Part shown: positions 40,698-52,300 of the stretch, piece after piece
How positions within the stretch are numbered: position 1 is the first letter of the stretch
How the letters are laid out: each line of letters starts with the position of its first letter
Position numbers and translations under genes: made by a program
Assembly (NCBI GenBank): GCA_900239685.1
Contig: OENT01000436.1
Span: 1 to 64,000 of the forward strand
From: Rotaria macrura
Taxonomy: Eukaryota > Rotifera > Eurotatoria > Philodinida > Philodinidae
Direction: 5' to 3'
DNA length: 64,000 bases
The notes under the pieces: generated by a model
What the model was told of the DNA's origin: nothing
Seen by the model: only the letters and a program-made list of their open reading frames with translations
Databases searched by the model: none

Positions 40698-41867
40698 TTA
40701 TTCGTTATTAATCACATTGAGTACTTCATAGCAAACACCCATTGTATGATAATCTGTTTTTCCAGCTGGTGATTTTTCATCAGAATACTTTTTATTTGCT
40801 AATGTTAATATTCGATACCATGCACCATATTCATGATCGACAAAATATTTCCAACTATAATCCCATATTATGTCATACCATTGCCAATATTTTTCATCTT
40901 TTAAACGATCGCCAAGCATGGCAGCTGTTGCTAAACTTTCCGCTTGTACCCAAAAGTATTTATCACCATCATACAGATTCCCGTCAACATCATAACCGTA
41001 GACAAGTCCACCGTTCTCTTCATCCCATCCATATTTCATTGCACGATCGAACAAACGTATTGCACGTTCAAGATGCCATGGCTGTGGATCGTGACGATCA
41101 AGTATAAGCAAAAGTTTTGCCCATTCGGCTTGATGACCTGTTTGAATACCCCATGGACGAAAAATATTTGTTCTTACATTTTTATTATATTCGAATTCTG
41201 GTGTCCAATCAAGATGATAATGTTCCCAGACTTGATAATGTAATTCAGCTGAACTCTCCGTCATCACACTGGCTAGAGTTTTAGCACGTTCTAGATATAT
41301 TTCATCTTTGGTTACTTCATATGCTGCTAACATGGCTTCACATGCATGCATGTTATCATTTTGTCCTCGATAATCTTTTAATTGCCAATCACCTGTGGCT
41401 TCACTACCATATCGGCCGTAATCTTTTAACCAGAAATGTTCTTCCATTACATCATATGTTTCACGTAGCCATTCTCGTGCTTGCTCAATACCCACACGTA
41501 ATGCACATGCATACGCTAACATAACAAATGCTAGACCATAGCAGTGGTTTGTGTTATCATCGATCTTTCCATCAGAAATAACCCATGCATAACCACCTGT
41601 TTCTGAATTGCGATGAACATTGCGAATGTAATCGAGACCATGACGTGTCCGTTCAAGATAATCGTCTTTACCAAAATGAACATATGCCATAGCATAATTA
41701 AAAATAAATCGCGTTGATGAAACTAAATGTCGAGTATGAGGATCGTATACTGTTCCATCATCTTTGTAGAATTGATAGAAACCACCATTCGGATCAACAG
41801 ATTTATCATAAAAATCAAGTATGCTTTGAACGTGTGAAAGTAAAAATGAACGACTTCGAAAATTCAT
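40698..41867 (-). CDS. N-acylglucosamine 2-epimerase (AGE) family sugar isomerase/epimerase
   Basis: One uninterrupted exon of 389 aa; the family norm is about 390-420. AGE-family enzymes are (alpha/alpha)6 barrels that interconvert aldose and ketose or epimerise at C2 (mannose isomerase, YihS-type isomerase, cellobiose 2-epimerase, renin-binding protein). The catalytic set expected from YihS-type enzymes is visible: Arg53 (STRFIFNYAM), His174 (GQNDNMHACEAML), His245 (GIQTGHQAEWAKLLL) and His374 (GKTDYHTMGVCYE), with the acidic WVQAESLATAA helix near 307. The start at 41867 is the only ATG in frame near the domain. A splice acceptor (CTATTTTCAG on this strand, 41894-41885) just upstream suggests a 5'UTR intron or a trans-splice site. 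The intronless frame and bacterial-type sequence suggest horizontal acquisition, an inference. The sugar substrate is unknown. Confidence 0.9.
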   Translation of the reverse strand: MNFRSRSFLLSHVQSILDFYDKSVDPNGGFYQFYKDDGTVYDPHTRHLVSSTRFIFNYAMAYVHFGKDDYLERTRHGLDYIRNVHRNSETGGYAWVISDGKIDDNTNHCYGLAFVMLAYACALRVGIEQAREWLRETYDVMEEHFWLKDYGRYGSEATGDWQLKDYRGQNDNMHACEAMLAAYEVTKDEIYLERAKTLASVMTESSAELHYQVWEHYHLDWTPEFEYNKNVRTNIFRPWGIQTGHQAEWAKLLLILDRHDPQPWHLERAIRLFDRAMKYGWDEENGGLVYGYDVDGNLYDGDKYFWVQAESLATAAMLGDRLKDEKYWQWYDIIWDYSWKYFVDHEYGAWYRILTLANKKYSDEKSPAGKTDYHTMGVCYEVLNVINNE

Positions 41868-42325
41868 TCTTATTACAATATGATCTGAAAATAGAACTTT
41901 ATCAATTCTAAATACAGTAATCAATCGAAGAATAAATAAGCAATTGAAATTTATCGAAATTACGTGATGGAAAAGAAACTATTCCTTTATATTGAATTTT
42001 GATATTTCATTTAAAAAAAGATGATTTTGACATTTTTCCAGCATTGAAGACAGAAAGTAATCATCTAAAAATATAAGCACAATGAATCACTATGTTGTAA
42101 ATTAGAAATTGCTAAGCCTTGTTCTATATTTAAATTTTCTAAAAACCTGCTTTACTATACAGATATCTTAAATAAATGATATAGAAAAAATATGATGTCA
42201 ATCAAATATGAGAATTAATCTGATAGTACTCTACTCATCGATAATTAGAATCTTTATGAATACGCATATTAGTGGCATATCTACGATTTTCCAATATGCT
42301 GGATATCAGCTTTATTGTATTAGAC

Positions 42326-42430
42326 CAGAGACCGAAACGGGGGAAGTTTTTCCCTCCCGCCCCGCCCCGTACTCAATTTTTTTTCTATCCTCGCCCCGAC
42401 ACGGGTTTCCCCGCCACTCCCCGCTCTGAT
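42326..42430 (+). repeat. Left TIR and GC-rich subterminal region of the hAT element
   Basis: TIR 42326-42342 followed by CCCGCCCCGCCCCG and CCCCGACACGGG-type blocks. The similar order at 43600-43715 suggests the same sequence repeated near both ends. Confidence 0.75.
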
Positions 42431-42939
42431 ATTCTTTTGACTGATTTTAGTTGTATCATTAAAATTTTTAAGGTTGTTTTCGACTTCTATTTTTATAATT
42501 TATTTCACAGTATATTGCAAGAATACTCACAATTATCCTAGAGTGCAACAAGTTTCACACGATGGTACATAAAATGACACATATTAGTACAAAAAGTAGG
42601 CTCGCGAGTAGAGGTTAAGTCAAGGGGGAAACCGCTGATTTTTTCGATTTTAAATCAATTTCAAATAAAAAAAATCAGCTACTCGATTGAAATGATAAAA
42701 TTCGGTTTCCTTGTTGTTCGAAATATCAATCTATGGGGAGACAGTTTAAATCCCATTTTCTTGATTTCTGTGATCTTTCTTTTGATATTGCTGTTTTTTT
42801 TCTGATTTTTTGTTGATTTTTCTGATTCAAATCACTTGATTCATATAAAAAAACAATCATAGAAATAAAAAGTCAGCTGTTTCTCTCATGGCCTAAATTG
42901 ATATGAGAACAAAAACATGTTTCTTGAGATCAATCAATC

Positions 42940-43494
42940 GTTTTGCCGTTCTCTATTGAGCGAAAAAATAATATATTGTTAACAGTCTTTGGGTCTAGAT
43001 TATATCTACTTTCATTGACGATTAGATCTACTGTCAAAAACTATCTTTCAACAGCAACTGAACTACAGAGAACAATATATTCGATGTGCTAACTTCGAGA
43101 GGTTTGGAAACATATCCTGGTATTCTTTCCAAAATAATAATGTATTCGCATAATTCTTATGTTCTTCCACCTTACGATCGATATAAATATCGAGTTCAAC
43201 CTTTGCTGCCGTTGTGTTTTTACATTTTGTTTTTATTACATCGTCATCCTTCGATTTTTCTAGAAAATTCTTTTGCTTTTTTCTTGGTGGTTCATTTTGA
43301 CCATTGAATGCGGATGCATAGTTCCCTTTCGGCAACAATGCACGACACGTTCGATAACACTCTGATTTCTGAGCTGCCGCTGCTGGCAATAATGTTTTGA
43401 ATTTCGGATGCAGAACGAATCCCAGAGTGCTTTCTTCCTCAATGTTGAACACCGAATTCAATAGAGACAACGAACGTTTCGCAGAAATCCTCAC
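42940..43494 (-). pseudogene. hAT transposase, C-terminal remnant
   Basis: The - strand frame from 43494 to 43063 ends in the hAT C-terminal (dimerisation) pattern: LDIYIDRKVEEH, then LLFWKEYQDMFPNLSKLAH. At IYCS the frame shifts; after 43060 the family continues in another frame with SVAVER, an in-frame stop, then IVNESRYNLDPKTVNNILFF. These are the residues expected after the SAxxER core of the hAT domain. The N-terminal BED finger and the catalytic Asp/Glu regions are absent, so no active protein can be made. It lies inside the TIRs of the element described above. Confidence 0.88.
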
Positions 43495-43599
43495 ACTTAT
43501 ATGCGATCAAATGCTGACCATAAGTGAAAACAAAATCTTTTGTTTTGATAATTATATGTATTTATAAATATGAACGTCTTTATAGTGAAATTTAAGAAC

Positions 43600-43738
43600 G
43601 GGGAAAATGTCGGGGATTCTATTTTTTCCTACCCCACCCCGCCCCGAGCTTACTTTCTTTTTTTCTGCCCTGTCCCGCTCCGCTCCTTGCAGGGTATCTC
43701 ACACCCCGCCCTACCCAGGGGCCCCGTTTCGTTCTCTG
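43600..43738 (+). repeat. Right GC-rich subterminal region and TIR of the hAT element
   Basis: CCCCACCCCGCCCCG, CCCTGTCCCGCTCCG and CACCCCGCCC blocks precede the right TIR (43722-43738). Confidence 0.75.
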
Positions 43739-43747
43739 TATTAGACC

Positions 43748-45506
43748 TACGTAAATTTCATATGGGATCATATGAGACTCAAATGATGAGTTTTTATTGA
43801 AAAACTTGTTCGTTCGGAGTTTGCAGAAAACAAAAATTTTTTTTTCTGAGCGTGTAGTATTGCATAGTCTAGATTTTAATAATCAGCTACGTCGAATTTC
43901 ATTGATAGATGCATATAAACATATGGATCCGGTCAGAAGCTATATAACGCTTTTATTATTTCCTATAATTTTAGCAGCATGTAGCAAACATTAGAACTCT
44001 TGACCAAATCCATCATCTATCTATCACATTCGATGTAGGTTACTATTAAATTTTAGAATACGAAATACTATGTGCTTTGAAAAACGTTTGTGATAAAAAA
44101 TTATCATTTGAGTCTCATATCATGCATCATACATTTTATCTGGGTCTCACACTATACAGCTGAGATCGAGCATACTGGAAACTTCTGGATACACCACTAA
44201 CTCATACAATGATAAGATCACTCGCATAAAAGCCATTGAATATCGTATGACATGAGATCAATCGGCCATTCAAAACAAACGTACATTGATAACCGCACTA
44301 ACTTGATCATAGAAATATTATCATCGTGAGTTCACCATATTCATTAAGTACTTTATTATCAATTCTTTTACAATCTTATCTAATCGAGAAAAACGATACT
44401 TTAGACTCATTCAATCGACCGTCTTGCCATTGAAGAATTCTTGTATTCAAACATTACAAAAATCAGTTCTGTTCAGACAACAAATACTAACTACTCAACT
44501 TTCTTTTATTAGTCTTGCTCGTAAACAAAACAAAAATTTGACGCAGCAAATCAAGTTATTTCACATTTATCATCAAGTAACTACATAGGAAATGTTTGAT
44601 TCCATCATTGATTTGGTTTATTTCTAAGTTTACGGCTCTTTCTCATTCTTCACATAGGTATTCCTCATTCATGATCATGGTAAAGTACGATGTAAAACAT
44701 AGATGAAAGAATGCATTTAGAACTTTTTTTGTACAAATCAACTATGGTTATCGTCAAATTTAAACAACACTTTTGTCTTCAAAGCGTTCAAGACAATGTA
44801 TTGATTAAATAACATATGTTAATTGAGAAATGATTAATAATCGATAAATAAAAAAACGGTTTCTTTGTGAAATTCGAAGTTGATACTACCGTGAAATTAA
44901 AGTTGATGTGTGTTTTGAGTAATATTTCAGTTAGCAAACATGACCTCTTCAAGTTTCACGTATGACAATTAAAAATATGCTAACAAATATCTTGTCCGTG
45001 TGATTTTATAATCATGAAATAAATATAGATCTGAAAATTATATAAATTTCATATTATGTCTTTGCCATCCATTTGAAGGCTTATGATTTGATCTTACCTT
45101 GTCTTTTGATGACAAGACATACTGCCCTTAATCATAGTATTCGATAAGATAAACTAATGGAGATGTGCTAAAAAATGTAAAGATTGCAACTGTTCTCAAC
45201 GATTAATATTTCTGCATCTTTATACTACACGTTTCTTATCTTATTGAGTAGAATCTCTATCATAACCGATGATTCATATTTCACAAGATATTGTTTTCGT
45301 TTAGTTTTCAATTTTATTCTTTTCTTTTGTATGACAAAAACGTATTCTCCTTACACATTCACTAGTACATGTAAAACGAAAAAGAAAATGTCTATAGTCT
45401 ATTCGTGCACCTGATGAAAATAAAATAAGGATGACAAAAAAAAAAGTGTCGCACACATTTGTCGACATTCACTTCATACTCTATATTTCTGTTCTGCATA
45501 TTTTAC
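43748..45506. other. Intergenic region
   Basis: About 1.75 kb of AT-rich sequence upstream of the EF-hand gene. No gene or ordered repeat seen. Confidence 0.55.
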
Positions 45507-46103
45507 ATGGGAAATTTAGTGCACAAACGTGGTGAAGATTACAAAATTTTAACTCCTGTTATTCTCCAGCGTTGCCGTACCATATCTGGACTTAAAGATG
45601 ATGAAATTCATAATGAACATAGAAAATTTTTTTCTGTTGCCGATAATGGTCGTTTAAAGAAATCACATATGGAGGAATTATTAGGCGATTATTTACCAGA
45701 AACAAAGCGTAAACATGCGAAATATTTATGCAGGAGTGTATTTTCAGCAATCGATACAAATAATGATGGTTCCATTGACTTTCTTGAATATTTAATGAGT
45801 ATAAGAGTTTTTCAAACACAATCCCCTGTGGAAAAAGCTGATATCATATTTCGTATAATTGACAAAAATGGTGATAATCGTGTTTCGAGAAAAGAACTTG
45901 AACATATACTAAAATGTCTACAGAAATATCATGAAACGTCAACAGATAATCGTATTACAAATGTTACTAGTGATGGTCCTAAATTAGCAGCTAATACAAT
46001 TCTTGATGCTTTAGATGAAGATAAGTCAGGTTTTATTAGTATATCAGAATTCATGGATGGTTGGCTTAAAAATGAAACTATTCGAGCCTTATTTACATTT
46101 TAA
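45507..46103 (+). CDS. Neuronal-calcium-sensor-like EF-hand protein
   Basis: Single exon, 198 aa, close to the NCS/recoverin family (about 190). Members are calcium switches, often myristoylated, that bind target enzymes or receptors at membranes. The chosen ATG is the first in frame and gives MGNLVHKRGEDY, a plausible N-myristoylation start (Gly2), although position 6 is His rather than the usual Ser. The first EF-hand is degenerate (SVADNGRLKKSHMEEL), as in NCS proteins. Three intact loops follow: DTNNDGSIDFLE (83-94), DKNGDNRVSRKE (119-130), DEDKSGFISISE (170-181). The CPxG motif of typical NCS EF1 is not visible, so it may belong to a divergent branch (calcineurin-B or calcium-binding protein type). 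AATAAA at 46197, 94 nt after the stop. Confidence 0.85.
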   Translation: MGNLVHKRGEDYKILTPVILQRCRTISGLKDDEIHNEHRKFFSVADNGRLKKSHMEELLGDYLPETKRKHAKYLCRSVFSAIDTNNDGSIDFLEYLMSIRVFQTQSPVEKADIIFRIIDKNGDNRVSRKELEHILKCLQKYHETSTDNRITNVTSDGPKLAANTILDALDEDKSGFISISEFMDGWLKNETIRALFTF

Positions 46104-47569
46104 AGTGTGTATAATATACTTGAATTTCTATAAATATATATATATATATATACCTGCGCTAAACTCGAACTGTCCATTTTCTTTTGTATTTTTTAGAATA
46201 AAATATATATGCTGACAGAATTGAGACTGATATGAAATCTTTTTCATTCTTAACCTTTTCAAAGTACTCTGACATCTATAATGAAACTAAATATATGTCC
46301 TTCTATTTGAAAAGAAAAGAATTAGTAAGAACAAATATTATACTATATAAAACATTTATAAAGACATCAAACTGAATGTATACTATTTCATCATTTTGAG
46401 TTACCAATAAAATGTCGATGTCAAAAAATTAACAGATTCATGATCTGTTTTATATCATTATTTATATTTGACGTTACAATTATCAATATATGATTAATTT
46501 TAGTCTATTTACTAGCTCTAGAAAGATAAGATTGCCGATGTGAGTAATAAATCTTCTATACTGCTCAAATTTGAAGTAAAATATATTCATACGACTAATG
46601 GTTTCAATTGCCAGAGACAATCAACTTGCAAATATCGAAAATAATAGGTGAGAATTTAAATGGCATTAGTATGTCTTTCAGTAAGTTGCTTCTATTTACG
46701 ATAGAAATATGCACATAAATGTTCTATTGAAACAAACCCGATCTAAATCAGTGCTCAACACTGAAGGAATCATCAAATATTTTATTAGTAAAATTTCATG
46801 TGTTTCAACTAAGTATTTGATGAATGATGCTAATCCAGAACTGATTGCTTTTGCACTATTTCAACAACAAAAAAAACTTGAACTATTGTTAACTGTACAA
46901 TGAGATATGTGCGTTTTTTTCGAGTGAATGTTACTTTGTACCATTGTTTTATGAATGTTTTCTCTGATTTAAATTGCTATGAAAGGCCCTATCTACACTA
47001 GGAAAATAATGCGATATTAATTTCAAATGAAATGTACGTGCGTCTACACTTATAAGCTTAATGCATCGATCAGAAGACTGAGAAGTGGCCACTATAATGT
47101 TGTCGGAATGAATAATTCTAGCATGTGGTCATGAAAATTCATCGTCTCAAGACCTGCTAACCGTGCCACGCTTAACTTATAGCCTGGCTATGATTTAATA
47201 CTAACAATTAGACGAATTCATGAGTCAACGATGATTGGTTTTGATATTTTCTGTTGGCCATTACTTAAAATCAATGTTTTTATACTTTTTATAAGGTCTT
47301 TTGAGTGCTTGTGTCGCTAATAGCTTTTCATTTCTCTGACATCCAGAATTTTTCAATGTCTTTTTAAAACTTGCTCTTTAATGATATGCAGCTACAATTG
47401 TCTCTAACCTTTTTTCCGCCAAAGTTATTTAAAAATTTTCTTACTGATTCAACTTTGCATTAATGAAGCGCGCGCTACGCAGTTACACAGCAGGAAAATT
47501 ACAGAAATCAAGAAAATCTGCTTTTTGGTCTCGCCCTTGATTGATGTTTTGAACCATACCCAGGTCGAT
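46104..47569. other. Intergenic region with (TA)n
   Basis: Contains a TA-rich microsatellite at about 46134-46152 and the EF-hand poly(A) signal. The remainder is AT-rich with no recognised gene; a 64-codon frame at 46709 has no family similarity. Confidence 0.5.
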
Positions 47570-47574
47570 TAAAA

Positions 47575-47800
47575 CAAACACCGTTACAGCGTCGTTTACG
47601 GTAGTGAACGACAAGGATTCGGTGTAATTACGACAGTTTACGGTGAAAATACGGCTCGTTACGGTGCCGTATTACCCTGTTTTAACATGGGCAGTAATAC
47701 GGATGTATTTTTCCGTACCGTATACGGAGATGTAAACGGTCGTAACGAAGTATTACAGTGGCCGTTCACGGATAGTATTCTTTATTATGTACGGCAGTAA
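47575..47800. repeat. TTACGG/CCGTAA-motif island, MITE-like
   Basis: TTTACGG, CCGTA, TACGGT and their complements recur about every 12-20 nt on both strands (for example CGTTTACGGTAGTGAACG against CCGTTCACGG). The two halves are partial reverse complements, which suggests a decayed foldback element related in composition to the one at 37868. Confidence 0.6.
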
Positions 47801-48025
47801 TCGAGCTGTTTCCCTGCAGTTTTTTTGAGAGCTCGCTCCACGTTTTTTATAACGGAGAAAAACTGTTTAAACTCAAATTTCAATTTATGTAACAAAATGA
47901 AAATAAAAGAAATCACAATAAAAAAATAGTTTTCAGTAAAAATAAAATACATGAAAGGTTAAAAAAAATTAAATAAAGAAAAAGTTTGAAAAAGTAAAAT
48001 AAAAATTACAATGAAAATAAAAATA

Positions 48026-48180
48026 AAATCTAAAATTAGATAAAAATTCAAAAATTAAGTAAGAATTGAAATAAAATGAAATCTAAAACTGAATAAAATT
48101 TTTAAATTTAGTAAAAATCGAAATCAAATTAAATCTAAAATTAGATGAAAATTAAGTAAAGTAAAAGAATAAATTTTAAA
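48026..48180 (+). repeat. A-rich tandem repeat, 52-53-bp unit, three copies
   Basis: AAATCTAAAATTAGAT-type starts recur at 48026, 48079 and 48131. The preceding 47880-48025 is similar A-rich sequence without clear period. Confidence 0.6.
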
Positions 48181-48284
48181 CCAAATAATATAAATAAATT
48201 TTAGTTATTCTGACTAGACTTCAGGCCCTCATATAATCTAAACGAAAATGAAATGTACAAACCCAGGAGGATGATTCCGACCAT

Positions 48285-48570
48285 AGTATCCGATCGGATG
48301 CCTGTCGGATCCGATCATGTTTCTATCGGGCTTTCTCTTATCCGACGAAATCCCATCGGATTCCTGGTTGCAATCCGAGATTCGGATGCGTAGTGTTGGA
48401 TTTTATCGAATCCTACTATCGGAATTCGATTGGATTTCATCGTATGATAAAACAGGCCTCCACTATTGGGATTAAAAGCTAATTCGTATACAAATAAGAA
48501 AATAGGTTTCTCCCATCGGATCCGTTACTGTTTCCACAACCCGGATTCCCATAAGATTTCATCGGATTCA
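48285..48570. repeat. ATCGGAT/ATCCGAT-motif island
   Basis: CGGAT, ATCCGA and ATCGGATTC variants occur well over ten times in under 300 nt, on both strands, with several overlapping palindromes such as TCGGATCCGA. No coding potential. Confidence 0.65.
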
Positions 48571-49326
48571 TTCACCTTGGTAGTTGAGATTTAGTATATT
48601 AAATTCTATTGCTCTCATGAGAACAAATCGAATGACTTATTGAAACTTAAACAACGAATTCATGATAATTTGTAAATTTTGTAATCATAAAAAAGCTTGA
48701 CACATAAGCTCGTCTACTTTTTCCTGTAGGCCAACAAGGTCAGGTCAAGCTGGAAAAAGTTCGCCTCTTGGCAGCTCTGGTTCTGATTAGTTGATCAAGT
48801 TGTTTTTCGATTGGTACATTAACAAAGGCCAAAGGCTTCTTGATAGAATAACAAGTGACCAAGTCAATGTTTCTGAAAGCCTGCCAGATTGCATACAGAT
48901 GTCGCTAGTTCAGAGTGCATCTGTTTTTATGATGATTGCAAGATAGCAATATCTTTTGATTCCTCTGATATTTAACCTATACAAATAATACTCAAAAACA
49001 GAACACATAAAGCTGTTCTCGTATGTGGTCTATATGCACTCCACTCCTTGATTACACTACATATAGCTTGATTAAAAACAGAACATGTCCATAGACAATT
49101 ACAACTTCTAGATGTGTCGTCTACCACTTTATTCTATATGACTGCCCTCTGTAGTTTTTATCTTCATTGACTTTTCTATTTTACCAATCATAAATAGACA
49201 GGATGACAGATTTCTTTTTTCTGTTAGTTCGACATTTTTTTTCCGCAGTTAAAATCGATTTGTTTATTTATTAAGAAATATGGAAAGAACAATGTGCAAT
49301 TCAAATTAAGTCGACAATAATTAATA

Positions 49327-52300
49327 ATGCAATCGTTACACTACAATAATGGCTCCATAAAACTAACTCGAGAACGAGCAACTATGGTTTCTCGTTGGGA
49401 ATCTAGTGTTGTTGCACGATGGATATCTGGTATGCGTATAAAAAATGAATATCAATTATAAATAATAGTTGTTTTGCTTTTGTCTAGGCTTAGCTGGCAT
49501 TCAATCAGATGCAAGTGAAATATTTCTGAAATACTCAATCAATGGTGCCGCCTTAGGAACTCTTCTACGCGGAGATCTCATTCGTATGGGTATTACAAAA
49601 CTTGATCAACAACTTATTTTAATGCAATCCATTGATCTTCTTCTCACTCTCGTATGAAATCGTTTTGTTGCCGTTGTTGTTTTGTTCTCTCAAGACAATT
49701 TTTATTTTACAGATGAATCGTTTAAACAGTGAAACACTTGCTCTACTATTCATGCGCATACGTTACACAGCTACAACTTGTTTTAATCTATTAAAAAGAT
49801 CAGATGAAACAGTAAATGACAATAGCCATGTAATGAATTCACCAGAATTCTATGCATCTATTTGTAATCTCTCGAATGCAATTGTTGAAACTTGTCATTG
49901 GCTTGGAAGGTAGAAGCGTAGATAAACAAAAAGAATTACTGATAAGCTTTGCTTTTTATTAGATTACCTTTCATTGAAAATGTTGAATATATTGAATTAA
50001 GAAGGAAAATAATCAAAGCTCTTGTTCAGATACGTGTTTTAATTCGTAATCTACGTGTTGTCGATCAAATTAATATGCCAAAATCGAAACTCATTCTCGA
50101 AGTAAATCGAATAATTTATACATTAGTGAAATAATTTCACGTATTTCTTTTCCGTTCTCTAGATCAATGAACTACGAACAACTGCCATTTCACTAGTTCG
50201 TCAGAATAAAGATTCATTATTTTCATCAGATTGTTATCTAACAAGAGTTAATTTACGACGTCCAATTAAAAATGACGTTGTAAGAAACACATAATTACAT
50301 TAAATTATTTTTAGGAGATGTTTTTGTTTTTCAATACAATTTTCATGTGAAACAGACTTTTGATAGTTGATTAACATCAATTGTGTATCATCAATATCTC
50401 TACTAGATCACTAGAACCATTCCCTTGTCGATGTTGAATCAAGCATGTAATAAGATGACATAGTTCGAACTGGTCTCAAACGACAAAGAAATTTTTTTAA
50501 ACTCATTCCATTACTTCCTTTTCGATGTTGATGCAATTGAGATTATTTATTATAGATAGAAAATTAACTTGTTTTTAATTACATTCAACTTTCGATTTTA
50601 TGATTACTAAATTCGATGAGCACATAGTACTTTATGGTTTTTCTTGTGCGTATGATATGACCGATTAAATTGAATTCATTGAAAGACGTTTTACTCGTTA
50701 AGAATATTCGATCATGGGAATTAGAATAAACGTATTTATATTGAAATATGATCGTGTCATAGAAAAATAATACTTTAACAAATAAACAGAAGAAGAATTA
50801 AATTCAAATGCATTTATCTTATTACTAACGATGCTTTGTTTTCATTCTATTTCGAACTTTGAATTCTTTCCAGTGTCTACAAGTCGTACACAATTATATC
50901 TCGAGATTCTCTTCAACTATCCCATAGTTACATGATTGAAGAATTACACTTGAATAGTCTAGTATATGTATGATGATGATACTTTCATGACATTGATATA
51001 GAATTCATCATGAAAATTTTTCATATAAATATAATTTCGTCTATATAGAATATTGAATATACAACGATGCCTGATTTTACACATATTATATCAAGTATTG
51101 AAACAGAAGTCAGTTGATTTACTTATCATAATATATAAATAGAAACTTAACTTTATCATATTGTTCAGGCTATAGGCTATATGGGATCTGGTTTTAGTGC
51201 AATTAATATTGGAGATGAAATTATTGAAATCAACAATCAAGTTGTGGTATGCTATTTCTTTGAATAATAATTGATTCTATTTTTGTAAACGAGAATGTTT
51301 GATATGAATTTTAATTTATTTAATTAAACTGACATTGACATGTTTTCTTAAGAAAAATAGTTTTCTTGTTTTGTTATAAAAATTAACACTAGTTCAGTTA
51401 ACATTTTTTATTGGCGATTGTTAAATTTATAATTATTATTCTTGACTTTTTTAAAGATCGGTTGGGATCCAAAACATTTTACCGATCTACTTCGTTCATC
51501 ATGCCGTCCTAATGAAATATGTTTACTAGTGAAAAAGATGCCTCGACATAATGATGATGAAATTTATACGAAACGTGCAATTGATTTAGTGCCAAATCCA
51601 CGACGTACACGTGCTCATGGTGCTTTAGAACGAATAAAACAAACAGAACATAATCGAACACGATTATTGGAACAAGAAGGGTAAGAATGAAATGTGTGAT
51701 TAGTTCATTTTCCTTTGTATTTTTTGTTTTGTCTTCACGTCTAATATTTTTAACAAATTGTAGAATTCGAGAAGACAAACAGGTAGATCAAGCCATTCGT
51801 GTTGTACTATCATCAAGCGCTTTCTATTTTTTTTCAATATTGTTTTGTTAATTATTATTATTATTCATGTTCAAGCTCGATCCTTTTCACATGATAAAAA
51901 GCCTTCGAACAAAAAGAAAAAAGATTTAAAACTAATCAACATAATCAATAGTAGTTCATGTTTGTCTTTTTGATTTATACACATTTTTTTTTAAATTAAA
52001 TTTCGACTTATCGAGAAATCTCACTGGACTGTTCCTTCCGATTTCTTTTCTCGCTTCCTTGAAATAATCTAGGCTGAATTCTAAAACAATTTGGATTCCT
52101 ACGGAGAATTAAATAGCAGATCATTGTAGATAGAATGATCATCTCGTTTACCTAATGAGACATAATTGATTGTGAAAACTTTTTATCATATGAAAAGGAT
52201 TTCATTATTGGGTACATGATATAGGAATTTTATTTTTAATTAGGATAATCTATTGGTTCTTTTTTAATCTCTCTATTTATATATGTCTAGTGAAATTGAT

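Larger units (their letters stand above)
42318..43746. mobile_element. hAT-superfamily DNA transposon (full length, inactivated) with 8-bp TSD
   Basis: Identical 8-bp duplications TATTAGAC flank the element (42318-42325 and 43739-43746), the size made by hAT transposases. The element (42326-43738, 1413 bp) has terminal inverted repeats of 17 bp matching at 16 positions, starting CAGAGA and ending in GAAACGGGG, which fits the hAT CAGNG terminus. Both ends carry CCCCGCCCCG-rich subterminal DNA. Between them, on the - strand, lies the C-terminal part of a hAT transposase gene with a frameshift and stops. The 1.4-kb length is short for an autonomous hAT, so the 5' part of the gene appears deleted. 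Confidence 0.93.

Noticed and set aside
42208-42541. Pro/Arg-rich frames across the left hAT end
   Set aside because: They are produced by the CCCCGCCCCG subterminal repeats.
51764-51782. Candidate 19-nt CNK micro-exon (IREDKQ) between exons ending 51680 and starting 52291
   Set aside because: It has splice-like ends, but including it breaks the phase with the exon at 52291; joining 51680 directly to 52291 keeps the frame to the end. It could still be an alternative exon.
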